Part shown: piece by piece, positions 8,318-16,698 of the stretch
Layout: each line of letters opens with the position of its first letter
Position numbering within the stretch: position 1 is the first letter of the stretch
Source: an uncultured Muribaculaceae bacterium
GTDB taxonomy: Bacteria > Bacteroidota > Bacteroidia > Bacteroidales > Muribaculaceae
Assembly: GCA_910579675.1 (NCBI GenBank)
Contig: CAJTUF010000027.1
Span: 1-32,339 of the forward strand
Length of the DNA stretch: 32,339 nucleotides
Direction of reading: 5' to 3'
Program-made: the position numbers and the translations under genes
Notes under the pieces: generated by a model
What the model saw: only the letters and a program-made list of their open reading frames with translations
Databases searched by the model: none
What the model was told of the DNA's origin: nothing

Positions 8318-9556
8318 TCAGTGCTTCCAGCGGCCTATCAAGAGATAGTTGTTATCGTCGGGGGCGATGCTCTCCTTGAGCTCTTTCATACGGGCCATCC
8401 CTTCATCTGTGGCAAGGGGATGACTCTCTGGGGCAGCTTCAAGACAGTCGAGGAGATCGCCCGGATCAATATTCCATACAAGATAATCAGGGCGGCTGCC
8501 ATCGGCCCATCCGCTATCCATGGTGAGGGTGCCGAGATTGTCAAACATCACCACAGCCGGTGCTCCGCGCAGAGTTGAGCGGTCGATCACAAACGGAGTG
8601 TTGTGGGGGAGCACAAACGATCGCTCACCGGCACGCTCCGGGGCTCCGTAGGTAACCACAACGAAAAATTGCGGGAAGGCCCGGAAGTAGTGCATCGGCA
8701 CCTCTTCGCCGAAATCAAACGTAAATGCGGGGGTGAAGCGTCCGTCGGCATATTCATACAGGGTGTCGGCTTTGCAGTCGATACGGAACAGAGAGTATGT
8801 AAAACCATCAGGTTTCTCGTGTGAGCCTACATGGATCTCACTGCTGAAATCGGGCACGACCGTGATGTCGGGTTTGAACACCGAGCTGATCACATTGCCT
8901 TGCATGTCCTGGGTCCACACCGGTGTGGGGTTTTCATCGCTGTGGAAGAGAAGAGCGGCAACGGTCACGGTGCCCTTCTCATTGTCGATGGTAAAGAAGC
9001 CCTTGTTGACTTCCTGCGCGAGCGGAATGCTCTCGATGTATTCGCCGGAGGTATTATACACCGAAATATCTTTTGCGCCATACTGCATGAGGTAGATCCG
9101 GCCGGCTTTCTCATCGACATCCATGTAGTAAGGGGCGATGGTGTATTCGCCGGGACCATTGCCTTTGGCTCCTACCTTGCCGAGATATTTGCCGGAGCGG
9201 TCAAACTGCTTGACCACACCGTCGGAATATATCAGGATACGCTTGTCGGTGACCCACACGAAGCCCTGCCCTACAGTGGCCTCGTCGCTGCTTTCAAGTT
9301 TCACGAGCTCTACATCGTCGAGAATGTCGGAAGCCCGCAGAGTTACGGGCTCAGGGACCGATGACAGTTTTCCCACTATCATCGAATCGCTGCCGACCGC
9401 CACCGTCTGTGCGGCCACAGGTGCATCGGCAAAGGTTTTGGAGAGGGGGGTTGACGAACCGGTAAACTCGCCTTTGGAGGAAGAGCCTCCCCCGCACGAC
9501 GACACCACGCACATGCCTGCCGCCATGGTGACCAGAATGTTGATAATTGTTTTCAT
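8318..9556 (-). CDS. 6-bladed beta-propeller lipoprotein (first paralogue)
   Basis: The 412-residue product has a lipoprotein signal (CVVSSC, Cys21) followed by a Gly/Ser-rich tether. The central motif FDRSGKYLGKV plus GAKGNGPGEY and the next blade DEKAGRIYL match the downstream paralogue at the same relative place. Its ATG overlaps the stop of the single-pass membrane protein gene by 4 bases (9553-9556), which points to translational coupling in a sigma-factor operon. No SusC/SusD pair is present in the operon. Specific function unknown. Confidence 0.82.
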   Translation of the reverse strand: MKTIINILVTMAAGMCVVSSCGGGSSSKGEFTGSSTPLSKTFADAPVAAQTVAVGSDSMIVGKLSSVPEPVTLRASDILDDVELVKLESSDEATVGQGFVWVTDKRILIYSDGVVKQFDRSGKYLGKVGAKGNGPGEYTIAPYYMDVDEKAGRIYLMQYGAKDISVYNTSGEYIESIPLAQEVNKGFFTIDNEKGTVTVAALLFHSDENPTPVWTQDMQGNVISSVFKPDITVVPDFSSEIHVGSHEKPDGFTYSLFRIDCKADTLYEYADGRFTPAFTFDFGEEVPMHYFRAFPQFFVVVTYGAPERAGERSFVLPHNTPFVIDRSTLRGAPAVVMFDNLGTLTMDSGWADGSRPDYLVWNIDPGDLLDCLEAAPESHPLATDEGMARMKELKESIAPDDNNYLLIGRWKH

Positions 9557-10305
9557 TGGTATGATATTGAGAGTGATTCAATCATGAGCACAGGCTCGCT
9601 GCCTGACGTGTCGTAGCCTTTGAATGAGGTCATAAAACCGCTTTTATCGGAAAACTCCACGATAAACCGTCCTCCTTTCTCGGAGATGTCGATGGTGATC
9701 CTATCGCCATCCTTCTTCATGACCACACTGCTGCCGCTGTCATTGATGATATTCCTGAACTCCTCGGCGCCCGCTGTGAAGATGTTGTCAATGCCGGTCA
9801 TGGCCTCCGACGGTAGAGCCGATGGGCCGGTGGTGCCGTCAAAAACCACACTGCCGGCGCTGTCGACCTGCAGAAAATGCTTGGCTCCGGAGTCGGCCCA
9901 GTAGATCGACAGGGTGCTGTCGGCGCTCATGGAGTTGTATTTCATCACCACATTCACAAGATTGCCTTGAGGCGACAGCTTGAATGGCCGGTCGGGAGTT
10001 GAGGGCTTGAGGCGCACGTTGAGATTAATATCACACTGGCCTGCGCTCTTGATTTTCTCAAAGCCGAGGTCAACAATCTTTCCTGCCGCTATGGTGGTGT
10101 CAGGACGGATGAACATCAGTCCGATACCGATTCCCACCGCAAGCACAGCTGCAATGCGGCCTATGTGACTCAGGAGATACGACAGTGTTGTCCGGGCCTT
10201 TCGCGGTGGCTCGAATTTCATTGAAGTGGATGGAGCGTGGCGCGGCTGAAGAGCTTCAATCACCCGACGGTACTTGTCGTCGTTGGTATGGTCGGAGAGG
10301 TTCAT
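9553..10305 (-). CDS. Single-pass membrane protein encoded after an ECF sigma factor, candidate anti-sigma factor
   Basis: This 250-residue protein has a short basic N-terminus (1-48), one transmembrane helix (about 49-66, IGRIAAVLAVGIGIGLMF) and a 180-residue extracytoplasmic domain rich in predicted strands (for example GGRFIVEFSDKSGFMTSFKGYD split across 212-233). I see no FecR signature. Its start overlaps the sigma factor stop by 4 bases, the standard arrangement of a sigma/anti-sigma pair, and it is followed by a 4-base overlap into a lipoprotein gene. The anti-sigma role is inferred from topology and position. The cytoplasmic part is only about 48 residues, short for a classical anti-sigma domain but possible. 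Confidence 0.65.
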   Translation of the reverse strand: MNLSDHTNDDKYRRVIEALQPRHAPSTSMKFEPPRKARTTLSYLLSHIGRIAAVLAVGIGIGLMFIRPDTTIAAGKIVDLGFEKIKSAGQCDINLNVRLKPSTPDRPFKLSPQGNLVNVVMKYNSMSADSTLSIYWADSGAKHFLQVDSAGSVVFDGTTGPSALPSEAMTGIDNIFTAGAEEFRNIINDSGSSVVMKKDGDRITIDISEKGGRFIVEFSDKSGFMTSFKGYDTSGSEPVLMIESLSISYQ

Positions 10306-10829
10306 GGTGTCGTATTCAGTTTTAATCTCAGATATTCAAGTCCTTCATAATAGCGGCGCTTGGCCGTGGTTGCTGAAAGCCCCAGAGTAGCGGCTACATC
10401 GCAGAATGTCATCGAGGTGAATATTCTCAGCCTGACCACCTCGCGGGTATGCTCAGGCATGACATCGACAAGCGCGGCTATCCGGGGAGCTTCCTCCTCA
10501 AACGACTCAGGCTGCTCGCTCAGTCCCGACGCCTCGCTGCAGGTCAGAGGCATGAAGCCGGGCGAGCGTGCATGACTGTTGCAGGCATTTACCAGCATCC
10601 GGAACATATAGGCATGAAGATTCTCAATCCTTGCCACCGCGCTGCCACGCTCCAGTATGCGCAGATATACATCCTGCAGGATATCCTCGGCATCCTCCAC
10701 GCTTGCCACGCGGTAGCACGCATAGCGGAAAAGCTCCTGCTTGTGCCTCTCCATCAGCTCAGTGATCCGTCGGATGAATTCTTTTTGCGACATACTATTG
10801 TTTGCGTAGGCTCCGGAAGTCCCATTCAT
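10302..10829 (-). CDS. ECF-type RNA polymerase sigma-70 factor
   Basis: The 175-residue protein shows sigma region 2 (about 25-85: ELFRYACYRVASVEDAEDIL, then DVYLRI and NLHAYMFRMLVNAC) and region 4 (about 120-170: MPEHTREVVRLRIF, then TFCDVAATLGLSATTAKRRYY, split). Length and the two-domain layout are those of an extracytoplasmic-function sigma factor; no third domain is present. Met13 (position 10793) is a serious alternative start: an imperfect -7 box lies at 10833-10840, so the upstream ATG would sit at or before the transcript start. It heads an operon with a membrane protein and two propeller lipoproteins, which it probably controls. Confidence 0.88.
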   Translation of the reverse strand: MNGTSGAYANNSMSQKEFIRRITELMERHKQELFRYACYRVASVEDAEDILQDVYLRILERGSAVARIENLHAYMFRMLVNACNSHARSPGFMPLTCSEASGLSEQPESFEEEAPRIAALVDVMPEHTREVVRLRIFTSMTFCDVAATLGLSATTAKRRYYEGLEYLRLKLNTTP

Positions 10830-10832
10830 CGG

Positions 10833-10840
10833 TAAAGATA
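10833..10840 (-). promoter_or_regulatory. Weak -7-like element before the ECF sigma gene
   Basis: Read on the minus strand this is TATCTTTA, one base from the TAnnTTTG consensus. A TTGG sits about 23 bases further upstream. If used, transcription would begin close to the first ATG and favour translation from Met13. An autoregulated sigma would instead use its own unknown promoter type. Confidence 0.25.
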
Positions 10841-10914
10841 GCCATAAAGTGGTAAAAGTCCGCCCAACCCCGCATTTTAACCTCTTTTAACGCTGACCCT
10901 ACATGGTAATGAGA

Positions 10915-10946
10915 TTTCTCCAACTCACAGAAATTGATTATATTTG
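10915..10946 (+). promoter_or_regulatory. Promoter of the YhcG-like nuclease gene
   Basis: The -7 element TATATTTG at 10939-10946 is an exact match to TAnnTTTG. A TTTC at 10915-10918 lies 20 bases upstream where the -33 TTTG is expected. The ATG at 10967 follows 20 bases after the -7 box, so the leader is very short. Confidence 0.55.
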
Positions 10947-10966
10947 TATTCTAAATATCTCTACTG

Positions 10967-12121
10967 ATGGAACAGAAGCCTTATATCACTCGATCTCACG
11001 ATGTGCATCTTGACAGCGAATACAGCCAATGGTTGACAGAACTGATAGGCCGTTATCGCCGTGCCCAGATTAAAGCAGTAGTAAAAGTCAACTCAGAAAA
11101 ACTCTTATGGAATTGGCAGACCGGCAGAGATCTTGTGCGACGCAAGGCTGAAGAAAAATGGGGTTCCGGCATTGTGGAACAACTGAGTCTTGATTTACAG
11201 GCGGCATTCCCCAATGAAACCGGCTTCGGCTCCAGGAATCTGTGGTATATGAAGAAATGGTATCTATTCTATTCAACCGAACTTCATAGGCTATCCGGAG
11301 CCTCAACAATGCAAGATAAACTATTTCTGCACCATGTAGGTGCAGAATTTGAGGACTATTCTGATCAAGACAAGATGCCTACTCTTTTCGGTTTTGTTCC
11401 GTGGAAACATCATGTGGAAATCATCACCAAGTGCAAGAGTATTGAAGAGGCATCGTTCTATCTTAGGCTGACGGTTCAAGAGTCGTTGTCAAAGCAGGGC
11501 TTATTGAATTGCATTAAAGCTAATTTATATATGGAGCAAGGAGGTGCATTGACCAATTATAAGGAAAAACTCCCTTTCCCACAAGCTAAATTGGCTCAGG
11601 AAATTACGCGAGGCAATTATGATTTCAGCTTTGTTAATGTGCCCCAAGAATATAGTGAGCGTGATTTGGAAGATGCTCTATGCAATCAGATGACACGCTT
11701 CCTTTTGGAACTTGGCAATGGCTTTGCTTTTATAGGTCGTCAGAAAGAATTGGTTGTAAGTGGTGTGAGCCGACGCATTGACCTATTGTTTTATCACATT
11801 CGTCTAAGGTCATATATTGTTTTGGAAATCAAGGTAAAACCATTTGATCCAAGTTTTGCCGGGCAAATCAACTTTTATGTCAATGCTGTAGATGAGATCC
11901 TAAAAACGCCTGAAGACAATCCAACGATAGGCCTTCTCATATGTAGCGATATGAGAGAGACCGATGTACAGTTGTCGTTCAAAGGGATAACCACACCTTT
12001 GGGGGTGGCTACCTACAATAATGTTCAATTAGAGGAGATTAAGCGACAATTACCAACTTATGACCAATTGGTGGAACGTGTCAAAATCCTTGAACAAGAA
12101 ATATCTGAATCAAAAGGGTGA
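10967..12121 (+). CDS. YhcG/DUF1016 family PD-(D/E)XK nuclease
   Basis: The 384-residue protein has an N-terminal DUF1016-type helical region (about 15-200: QTGRDLVRR, GFGSRNLWYMKKWYLF) and a C-terminal PD-(D/E)XK nuclease fold. Nuclease motifs seen: RRIDLLFYH (Asp near 269) and YIVLEIKVKPFDP (E-I-K near 288-290), followed by AGQINFYVNAVDE. Enzymes of this family are putative DNases often found beside restriction or other defence genes; here no methylase, specificity subunit or toxin-antitoxin partner is adjacent. The gene is AT-rich compared with the GC-rich neighbours and has its own strong promoter, which suggests horizontal acquisition as a single-gene unit. It stands between the divergent sigma operon and the convergent GH2 pair. 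The cellular role is unknown. Confidence 0.85.
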   Translation: MEQKPYITRSHDVHLDSEYSQWLTELIGRYRRAQIKAVVKVNSEKLLWNWQTGRDLVRRKAEEKWGSGIVEQLSLDLQAAFPNETGFGSRNLWYMKKWYLFYSTELHRLSGASTMQDKLFLHHVGAEFEDYSDQDKMPTLFGFVPWKHHVEIITKCKSIEEASFYLRLTVQESLSKQGLLNCIKANLYMEQGGALTNYKEKLPFPQAKLAQEITRGNYDFSFVNVPQEYSERDLEDALCNQMTRFLLELGNGFAFIGRQKELVVSGVSRRIDLLFYHIRLRSYIVLEIKVKPFDPSFAGQINFYVNAVDEILKTPEDNPTIGLLICSDMRETDVQLSFKGITTPLGVATYNNVQLEEIKRQLPTYDQLVERVKILEQEISESKG

Positions 12122-12204
12122 ATCCACTGCATTTTCTGCGTTACCCTCAGAAGATTGACTGCGGGGTGGGGCATGGGTCATGTGAGAAGGGAGGGATATA
12201 ATAT

Positions 12205-12244
12205 CGACGCCCCCGGCCGGAGATCAGTCCGGTCGGGGGCGTCG
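12205..12244. terminator. GC-rich hairpin between convergent genes
   Basis: The arms CGACGCCCCCGGCCGG (12205-12220) and CCGGTCGGGGGCGTCG (12229-12244) are complementary over 16 pairs with one G-U wobble and an 8-base loop. No long T-tract follows on either side. Its place 83 bases after the nuclease stop and 30 bases beyond the small His-rich gene on the other strand suggests a bidirectional terminator. Confidence 0.55.
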
Positions 12245-12273
12245 GTATTGCTCGGGAGGTGAGGCCTTGTGGG

Positions 12274-12441
12274 TCAGCGGCGCAGGAAGCGTCCGGTGAA
12301 GAAGGCTGCCACGGCGAGGGCGCCGAGGGCTCCCATTATCACATGATGAACATGCTCCATATGGATATGATGTTTCATCTCTTTTTCTACTTTCTGCAGG
12401 GCGGTGAGTTCACGCTCCTGTGGGGTCTTGATGAGTGCCAT
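12274..12441 (-). CDS. Tiny His-rich membrane protein
   Basis: From the ATG at 12441 the product has 55 residues. It has a charged N-terminal helix (KTPQERELTALQKVEKEM), a His cluster HHIHMEHVHH, one hydrophobic segment (VIMGALGALAVAAFF) and a basic tail GRFLRR. The frame is open up to an ATG at 12510 that overlaps the GH2 stop as ATGA. That would give 78 residues and translational coupling, but the extra 23 residues look non-native. Family unknown; TM topology would place the His cluster at the membrane surface. It lies immediately downstream of the GH2 gene on the same strand. Confidence 0.5.
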   Translation of the reverse strand: MALIKTPQERELTALQKVEKEMKHHIHMEHVHHVIMGALGALAVAAFFTGRFLRR

Positions 12442-12506
12442 AAGCGGGTGTGTGTATTTTTTCAGTTGATAATCTGAAATGACAACGAACCACACACACT
12501 CAAAGT

Positions 12507-15500
12507 TCATTTACCGGAAGGGGTCGATGCCGAGAGGCGGAGGCGGTAGGAGAGGGGCTTCTCGGGCACACGGTATTCGGGCATTGTGTCGACATCGTGG
12601 CCGCAGGAGGCATTGCCCACGCCGCGATACACCGAGTCGAAGTGGAGATAGGTGTAGGGGAGCGGAGTGAGATCCCACTGGTGCATTGCGTTCATGAGCT
12701 GGGTGTCGTCGTTTCGCATGGCCGAGAAGGTCACGGGGCCTTCGGCCTGAATGAGGAGCGAGTAGCCTGTTGCGGGGTCGGTAAAGGCCACCTCACGCAG
12801 CTCGCCTCGCGATCCGGCGCTCTGGGGCTTCATATACTTGTCGTCCATGGCTCCGACGGTCGAGGTGTAGCGTCCGATGGTTGTGCCGTCGGCGCGGTCG
12901 TTGCTGTTTTCCCACGGGCCGAGAGCATAGTAGTCGACCATCGAGAGAGCCGAGTCGATGCCCATTGCGACACCGGCGCGGCGCAGGTCGTCGCGCTGAG
13001 GGTCGAAAGCAGCGTCGATATCCACTATTCCCTGAGGATAGATCACATACGAGATATCGGTGGAGCAGAGGGAGCCGCCGCGGTGGGTGGTCACAGTCAC
13101 CGAGCCATCCTTATTGACCTTCTCGGAGATGGTGCCGTTGGGGTCGAGGCCGGTAGATGTGTCGCCATAGCGGTCGTTTTCGATCCAGCGGTGGTTGGAG
13201 TATTCGGGGCCCATGCCGGGAGCCACCACGCTGCGCCCGTCGAGGGTGAGGGCTGTGAGGCGTCCGGTGGTGAGCGAGAATGATGCGCTCACTGCCGAAT
13301 TGGCCACGGTGAGGGTGGAGTCGTTGCGGGTCACCTTGAGGGCGCCATTCTTTTTCTTCTGAGACTTGACGGCGGCAAGGGGACGGGGCGAGGTGAGCGG
13401 ATACTGGGCGAGTGCCACTTCATGGCCGGCCTCGGCATAGCGGAGCGCCTCGCGGGCCACCACGCGGAGGGTGAGCAGGATCTCGGCACCCTTGGGCTTG
13501 GCCACGATGGCGGGGAGCGCAATCTCTACATTGCCGGTATGGCCCGGGGCGATGTCGGGGAGGGGGGTGCGCACGGTCGATTTCACATGGCCGTCGACGA
13601 GGGTCTCGGCCACGAGGTCGAACCCGGCGAGCGAGGTGGAGTGGTAGGTGTTGGTGAGAGTCAGGGTGGCGGTGCGGGCGCCGGGGGTGTAGGCGAGCGA
13701 GTCAAACTTCACCCACTTGTGGGCAGCCTTGACCTCGGCGAGTTTCGACGAGGGCTCGCGCGATGAGGTGATGATGCCGTTGGCGCAGAAGTTGCCCTGA
13801 TGGGGGCCGGGATAGTCGTAGCCTGTGGTGAGGCGCTTCACGCCCTGCTTGAGGAGCTGCGGGTCGTAGATGGTCTGGTCAACCCAGTCCCAGATGCAGC
13901 CGCCGATAGTGGCATCGGAAGCCTCTATCACGTCCCAGTACTCGCTCAGGTTGCCTACGGCGTTGCCCATGGCGTGGGCATACTCGCATATGAGCATAGG
14001 CTTGTCGAGTCCGGAGGTGTTTTCGTGCATCCATGCCTGGCCGGGATACATCTTGGAGTAGAAGTCGCTGTAGATCTCACCGCCATAGGGGAGGTTGATG
14101 CGGGTGCCCTCGTAGTGGACGGGGCGTGTGGCGTCGAGAGCCTTGGCGGTGTCGTAGCAGGCGGCGAAGTTGCTGCCTGAGCCTGCCTCATTGCCGAGGC
14201 TCCACATGATCACCGAGGGGTGGTTGCGGTCGCGGGTCACCATGCGGTAGATGCGGTCGGTGAAGGCCGGGATCCACGATGGCATATCGGAGATGCTCTG
14301 GTTGGCATGATCCTCGAGATCGGCCTCGTCGATCACCATCAGGCCGTAGTAGTCGGCCATAGCATAGAGACGCTCATCGTTGGGGTAGTGGGATGTGCGG
14401 ACGGTGTTGATGTTGTTTTGCTTCATCATCACCACATCCGAGAGAATCTCGTCGGTGGTCACGGCGCGGCCGTTGAGGGGCGAGGTATCGTGGCGGTTGA
14501 CACCCTTGATCCACACCGGCTTGCCATTGAGGAAGAACTTGGAGCCGTCGATCTTGACTTCGCGCAGGCCCACAGGGGTCGAGAAAGCCATCTCCTCGGC
14601 TCCGGTGGCGGCATCGCGCTGGGTTATGATCACGCGGTAGAGGTTGGGGGTCTCGTCGCTCCAGAGCATGGGCGAGGAGATATCAAAGTCGGCCTTGACA
14701 GGACGACCGGCGCGCGAGGTGGCTTTTGTCCTGACGAGCTCTTCTCCATAAGGCGCAACGAGGGCCACTTCGACTATCTTGTCGGGGGCGCCAATGCTGT
14801 CGGCAATCATGGCAACATCTACGGTCACATGGGCCGATGAGTGGTCGGGGCTGAGAGTGGTGGTGATGGCATGGTCGCGCACTGCCGACCCGGCGGGGAG
14901 GGAGCGGAGGGTGACGTCGCGGAAAATGCCGCTCATGCGAAACATATCCTGACACTCGAGATATGAGCCGTCGCTCCAGCGCATCACTTCTACGGCGAGG
15001 GTGTTGTCGCCAGGCTTGAGATAGGGCGATATGTCAAACTCCGAGGTATTGTTTGAACCCTGGGTGTAGCCCACATACTGACCGTTGACCCACACTGAGG
15101 CAGCCGAGTAGATGCCGCCGAAGTGGAGGATGGTGCGGCGCTTCTGCCAGTCGGCCGGCACACTGAAGGTGGTGCGGTATGATCCTACGGGATTGATGCC
15201 GTAGTTGGCGCCGTCGTCGTTGAAGCCGGGACGGGCACGGATAAATGGGGGAGTGTTGGCGTGGGGATACTCAACATTGGCGTAGATGGGATGGTCATAT
15301 CCCTGCATCTCCCAGTTGGAGGGCACCGGAATCTTATCCCATGAGCTGTCGTCGAAATCCACCTGATAAAAATCGAGCGGACGCTGCGAAGGTTCCGATA
15401 CAAGATTGAACTTCCAGTCGCCGTTGAGGCTCCTGATGCGGCTCGACTTAGTGTCGGTCCACGGGGTGGCATAGAACTCCTTGTCGGCTTTCATCTCGCT

Positions 15501-16454
15501 CTCGCTCGCATAGGGGGTCATGGTGGCGGCGCCGGGGAGCTTGTTTATTGCAAAAACAGTCTCATCCTCCCACACCGGAGCTCCGATGCGCGGTTTCTCC
15601 ACCTGCTCGATCTCGAGCCAGGCATTGCGGTCGGCAGGATTCATGGCCAAAGTGACAAGGCTTCCGTCGGCAGCCACGGCATACATTGAGTCGGGCTTTG
15701 ACGCGTCGGCCATTACCCACAGGCGCTCCTTGGTGCCTTGGGCGGGGGTAAACACAAATCGCTTGCGGTTGCCGTCGAAGCCCTGCGAATAGAAGGCTCC
15801 ATAGATGGCCCGCTTGTCGGGATCGGTCATCTTCACCTGCCAGTACTGGCCGCGGTTGTTCTCGTCGGCGCTCTCGGCCTTTATGGGAGCGCGCGATGAT
15901 GATTCGTCGCCATTGCCGAGCACGGTGCCGGGGCGCGACACCGGTATGAAGCGGTAGGTGAGGGCATCGTCGAATCCGGCGCGGCCCGAGGGGGTGATTG
16001 AAAAGTTGGCGGCACGGTCGGCCGGAGCGGCTGTGCGCTCAATGAGGGTGATGGATCCGTCGGGGAGAGCTTTGGCGGCACGGTCGGGACGGTTGGCAGG
16101 CACGAGGATGAAGCAGTCTTTCACGCTGCCGGGCTCGATAAGCCACAGCTGGGCTTCATCGGAGCCATTGACCTCGCCGGTGGCCACTCCATCGGCAGTG
16201 GTGCGCAGGGCCACGTTGGCAAACGGGTTAATGACGCGCCATGAGCCTGAGAGCTCGGTTATGGTGAAACATGATGCGGGATCGGCCGACGCCACATCGG
16301 AAAGACGGGCACCCTGATCGGCCACCACCAGCTGCTTGGCCGACGATGGCTTGAGATTGTAGAGGGTACCCCGCTGCCACACGGCGGCCGAAGCCGACAG
16401 CGCCGTGGCCACTAAAATCAAGGCAAGCGCTGCAAGGCGCACACATTTGTTCAT
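12507..16454 (-). CDS. Secreted GH2 beta-galactosidase-like enzyme with ricin-like N-terminal extension
   Basis: A 1315-residue exported protein (signal peptide 1 to about 23, ALSASAA). Residues 25-290 form an extra N-terminal region with spaced Trp motifs (QLWLIEPG, GQYWQVKM, ERLWVMAD) resembling ricin-type beta-trefoil or similar carbohydrate-binding repeats. The GH2 core follows: sugar-binding domain from about 335 (NGDWKF, IPVPSNWEM), immunoglobulin-like domain, then the TIM barrel. Catalytic residues are visible: Glu756 in WSLGNEAGSG (acid/base) and Glu824 in LICEYAHAMGN (nucleophile). Other LacZ hallmarks are NRHD (653-656), RTSHYPND and WDWVDQ. The C-terminal part (about 1050-1310) matches the beta-galactosidase small-chain domain. 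It probably cleaves terminal beta-galactosides from host or dietary glycans in the periplasm. No SusCD pair is adjacent, and specificity within GH2 cannot be read from sequence. Confidence 0.92.
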   Translation of the reverse strand: MNKCVRLAALALILVATALSASAAVWQRGTLYNLKPSSAKQLVVADQGARLSDVASADPASCFTITELSGSWRVINPFANVALRTTADGVATGEVNGSDEAQLWLIEPGSVKDCFILVPANRPDRAAKALPDGSITLIERTAAPADRAANFSITPSGRAGFDDALTYRFIPVSRPGTVLGNGDESSSRAPIKAESADENNRGQYWQVKMTDPDKRAIYGAFYSQGFDGNRKRFVFTPAQGTKERLWVMADASKPDSMYAVAADGSLVTLAMNPADRNAWLEIEQVEKPRIGAPVWEDETVFAINKLPGAATMTPYASESEMKADKEFYATPWTDTKSSRIRSLNGDWKFNLVSEPSQRPLDFYQVDFDDSSWDKIPVPSNWEMQGYDHPIYANVEYPHANTPPFIRARPGFNDDGANYGINPVGSYRTTFSVPADWQKRRTILHFGGIYSAASVWVNGQYVGYTQGSNNTSEFDISPYLKPGDNTLAVEVMRWSDGSYLECQDMFRMSGIFRDVTLRSLPAGSAVRDHAITTTLSPDHSSAHVTVDVAMIADSIGAPDKIVEVALVAPYGEELVRTKATSRAGRPVKADFDISSPMLWSDETPNLYRVIITQRDAATGAEEMAFSTPVGLREVKIDGSKFFLNGKPVWIKGVNRHDTSPLNGRAVTTDEILSDVVMMKQNNINTVRTSHYPNDERLYAMADYYGLMVIDEADLEDHANQSISDMPSWIPAFTDRIYRMVTRDRNHPSVIMWSLGNEAGSGSNFAACYDTAKALDATRPVHYEGTRINLPYGGEIYSDFYSKMYPGQAWMHENTSGLDKPMLICEYAHAMGNAVGNLSEYWDVIEASDATIGGCIWDWVDQTIYDPQLLKQGVKRLTTGYDYPGPHQGNFCANGIITSSREPSSKLAEVKAAHKWVKFDSLAYTPGARTATLTLTNTYHSTSLAGFDLVAETLVDGHVKSTVRTPLPDIAPGHTGNVEIALPAIVAKPKGAEILLTLRVVAREALRYAEAGHEVALAQYPLTSPRPLAAVKSQKKKNGALKVTRNDSTLTVANSAVSASFSLTTGRLTALTLDGRSVVAPGMGPEYSNHRWIENDRYGDTSTGLDPNGTISEKVNKDGSVTVTTHRGGSLCSTDISYVIYPQGIVDIDAAFDPQRDDLRRAGVAMGIDSALSMVDYYALGPWENSNDRADGTTIGRYTSTVGAMDDKYMKPQSAGSRGELREVAFTDPATGYSLLIQAEGPVTFSAMRNDDTQLMNAMHQWDLTPLPYTYLHFDSVYRGVGNASCGHDVDTMPEYRVPEKPLSYRLRLSASTPSGK

Positions 16455-16488
16455 GGATCAGACGGTTGTGAAATGTTGTTTTTATGCT

Positions 16489-16496
16489 CAAAGTTA
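16489..16496 (-). promoter_or_regulatory. -7 promoter element (TAACTTTG) for the GH2 gene
   Basis: On the minus strand the sequence reads TAACTTTG, an exact TAnnTTTG match, 35 bases before the GH2 start codon at 16454. The -33 region has no clear TTTG. Confidence 0.5.
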
Positions 16497-16594
16497 CGCA
16501 TTTTTTCCGTTATCTGCGCCATAGAAGCTTTGCAGGTGTGTTATTTTTTCATAAAATGGCCCGGAAGGGGCCGGAATAAGGCATCGGCGTGTGA

Positions 16595-16624
16595 GTTAAT
16601 ATATGTTATATTATGTTAATATGT
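16595..16624. repeat. Three 10-bp phased GTTA-type direct repeats
   Basis: GTTAATATAT (16595-16604), GTTATATTAT (16605-16614) and GTTAATATGT (16615-16624) run head to tail with a 10-base period; the outer two share GTTAATAT exactly 20 bases apart. Such helical phasing is typical of a regulator binding site or a curved DNA stretch between divergent promoters. No binding protein can be named. Confidence 0.45.
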
Positions 16625-16667
16625 GGTGTATTACATCAAGGCCGCCTCCATGTAGAGCCGGCATTAA

Positions 16668-16698
16668 TTGCACATTCCACTATTTATTATTAACTTTG
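16668..16698 (+). promoter_or_regulatory. Full Bacteroidota promoter of the rimP-nusA-infB operon
   Basis: A TTG at 16668-16670 is followed after 20 bases by TAACTTTG at 16691-16698. Both boxes and the spacing fit the Bacteroidota housekeeping sigma promoter. The rimP ATG is at 16767, leaving a leader of about 60 bases. Confidence 0.7.

Noticed and set aside
12460..12479. TTTCAG/CTGAAA inverted repeat between the GH2 stop and the small His-rich gene
   Set aside because: A 6-bp stem with AT-rich loop and no T-tract on the correct side is too weak to call a terminator or operator.
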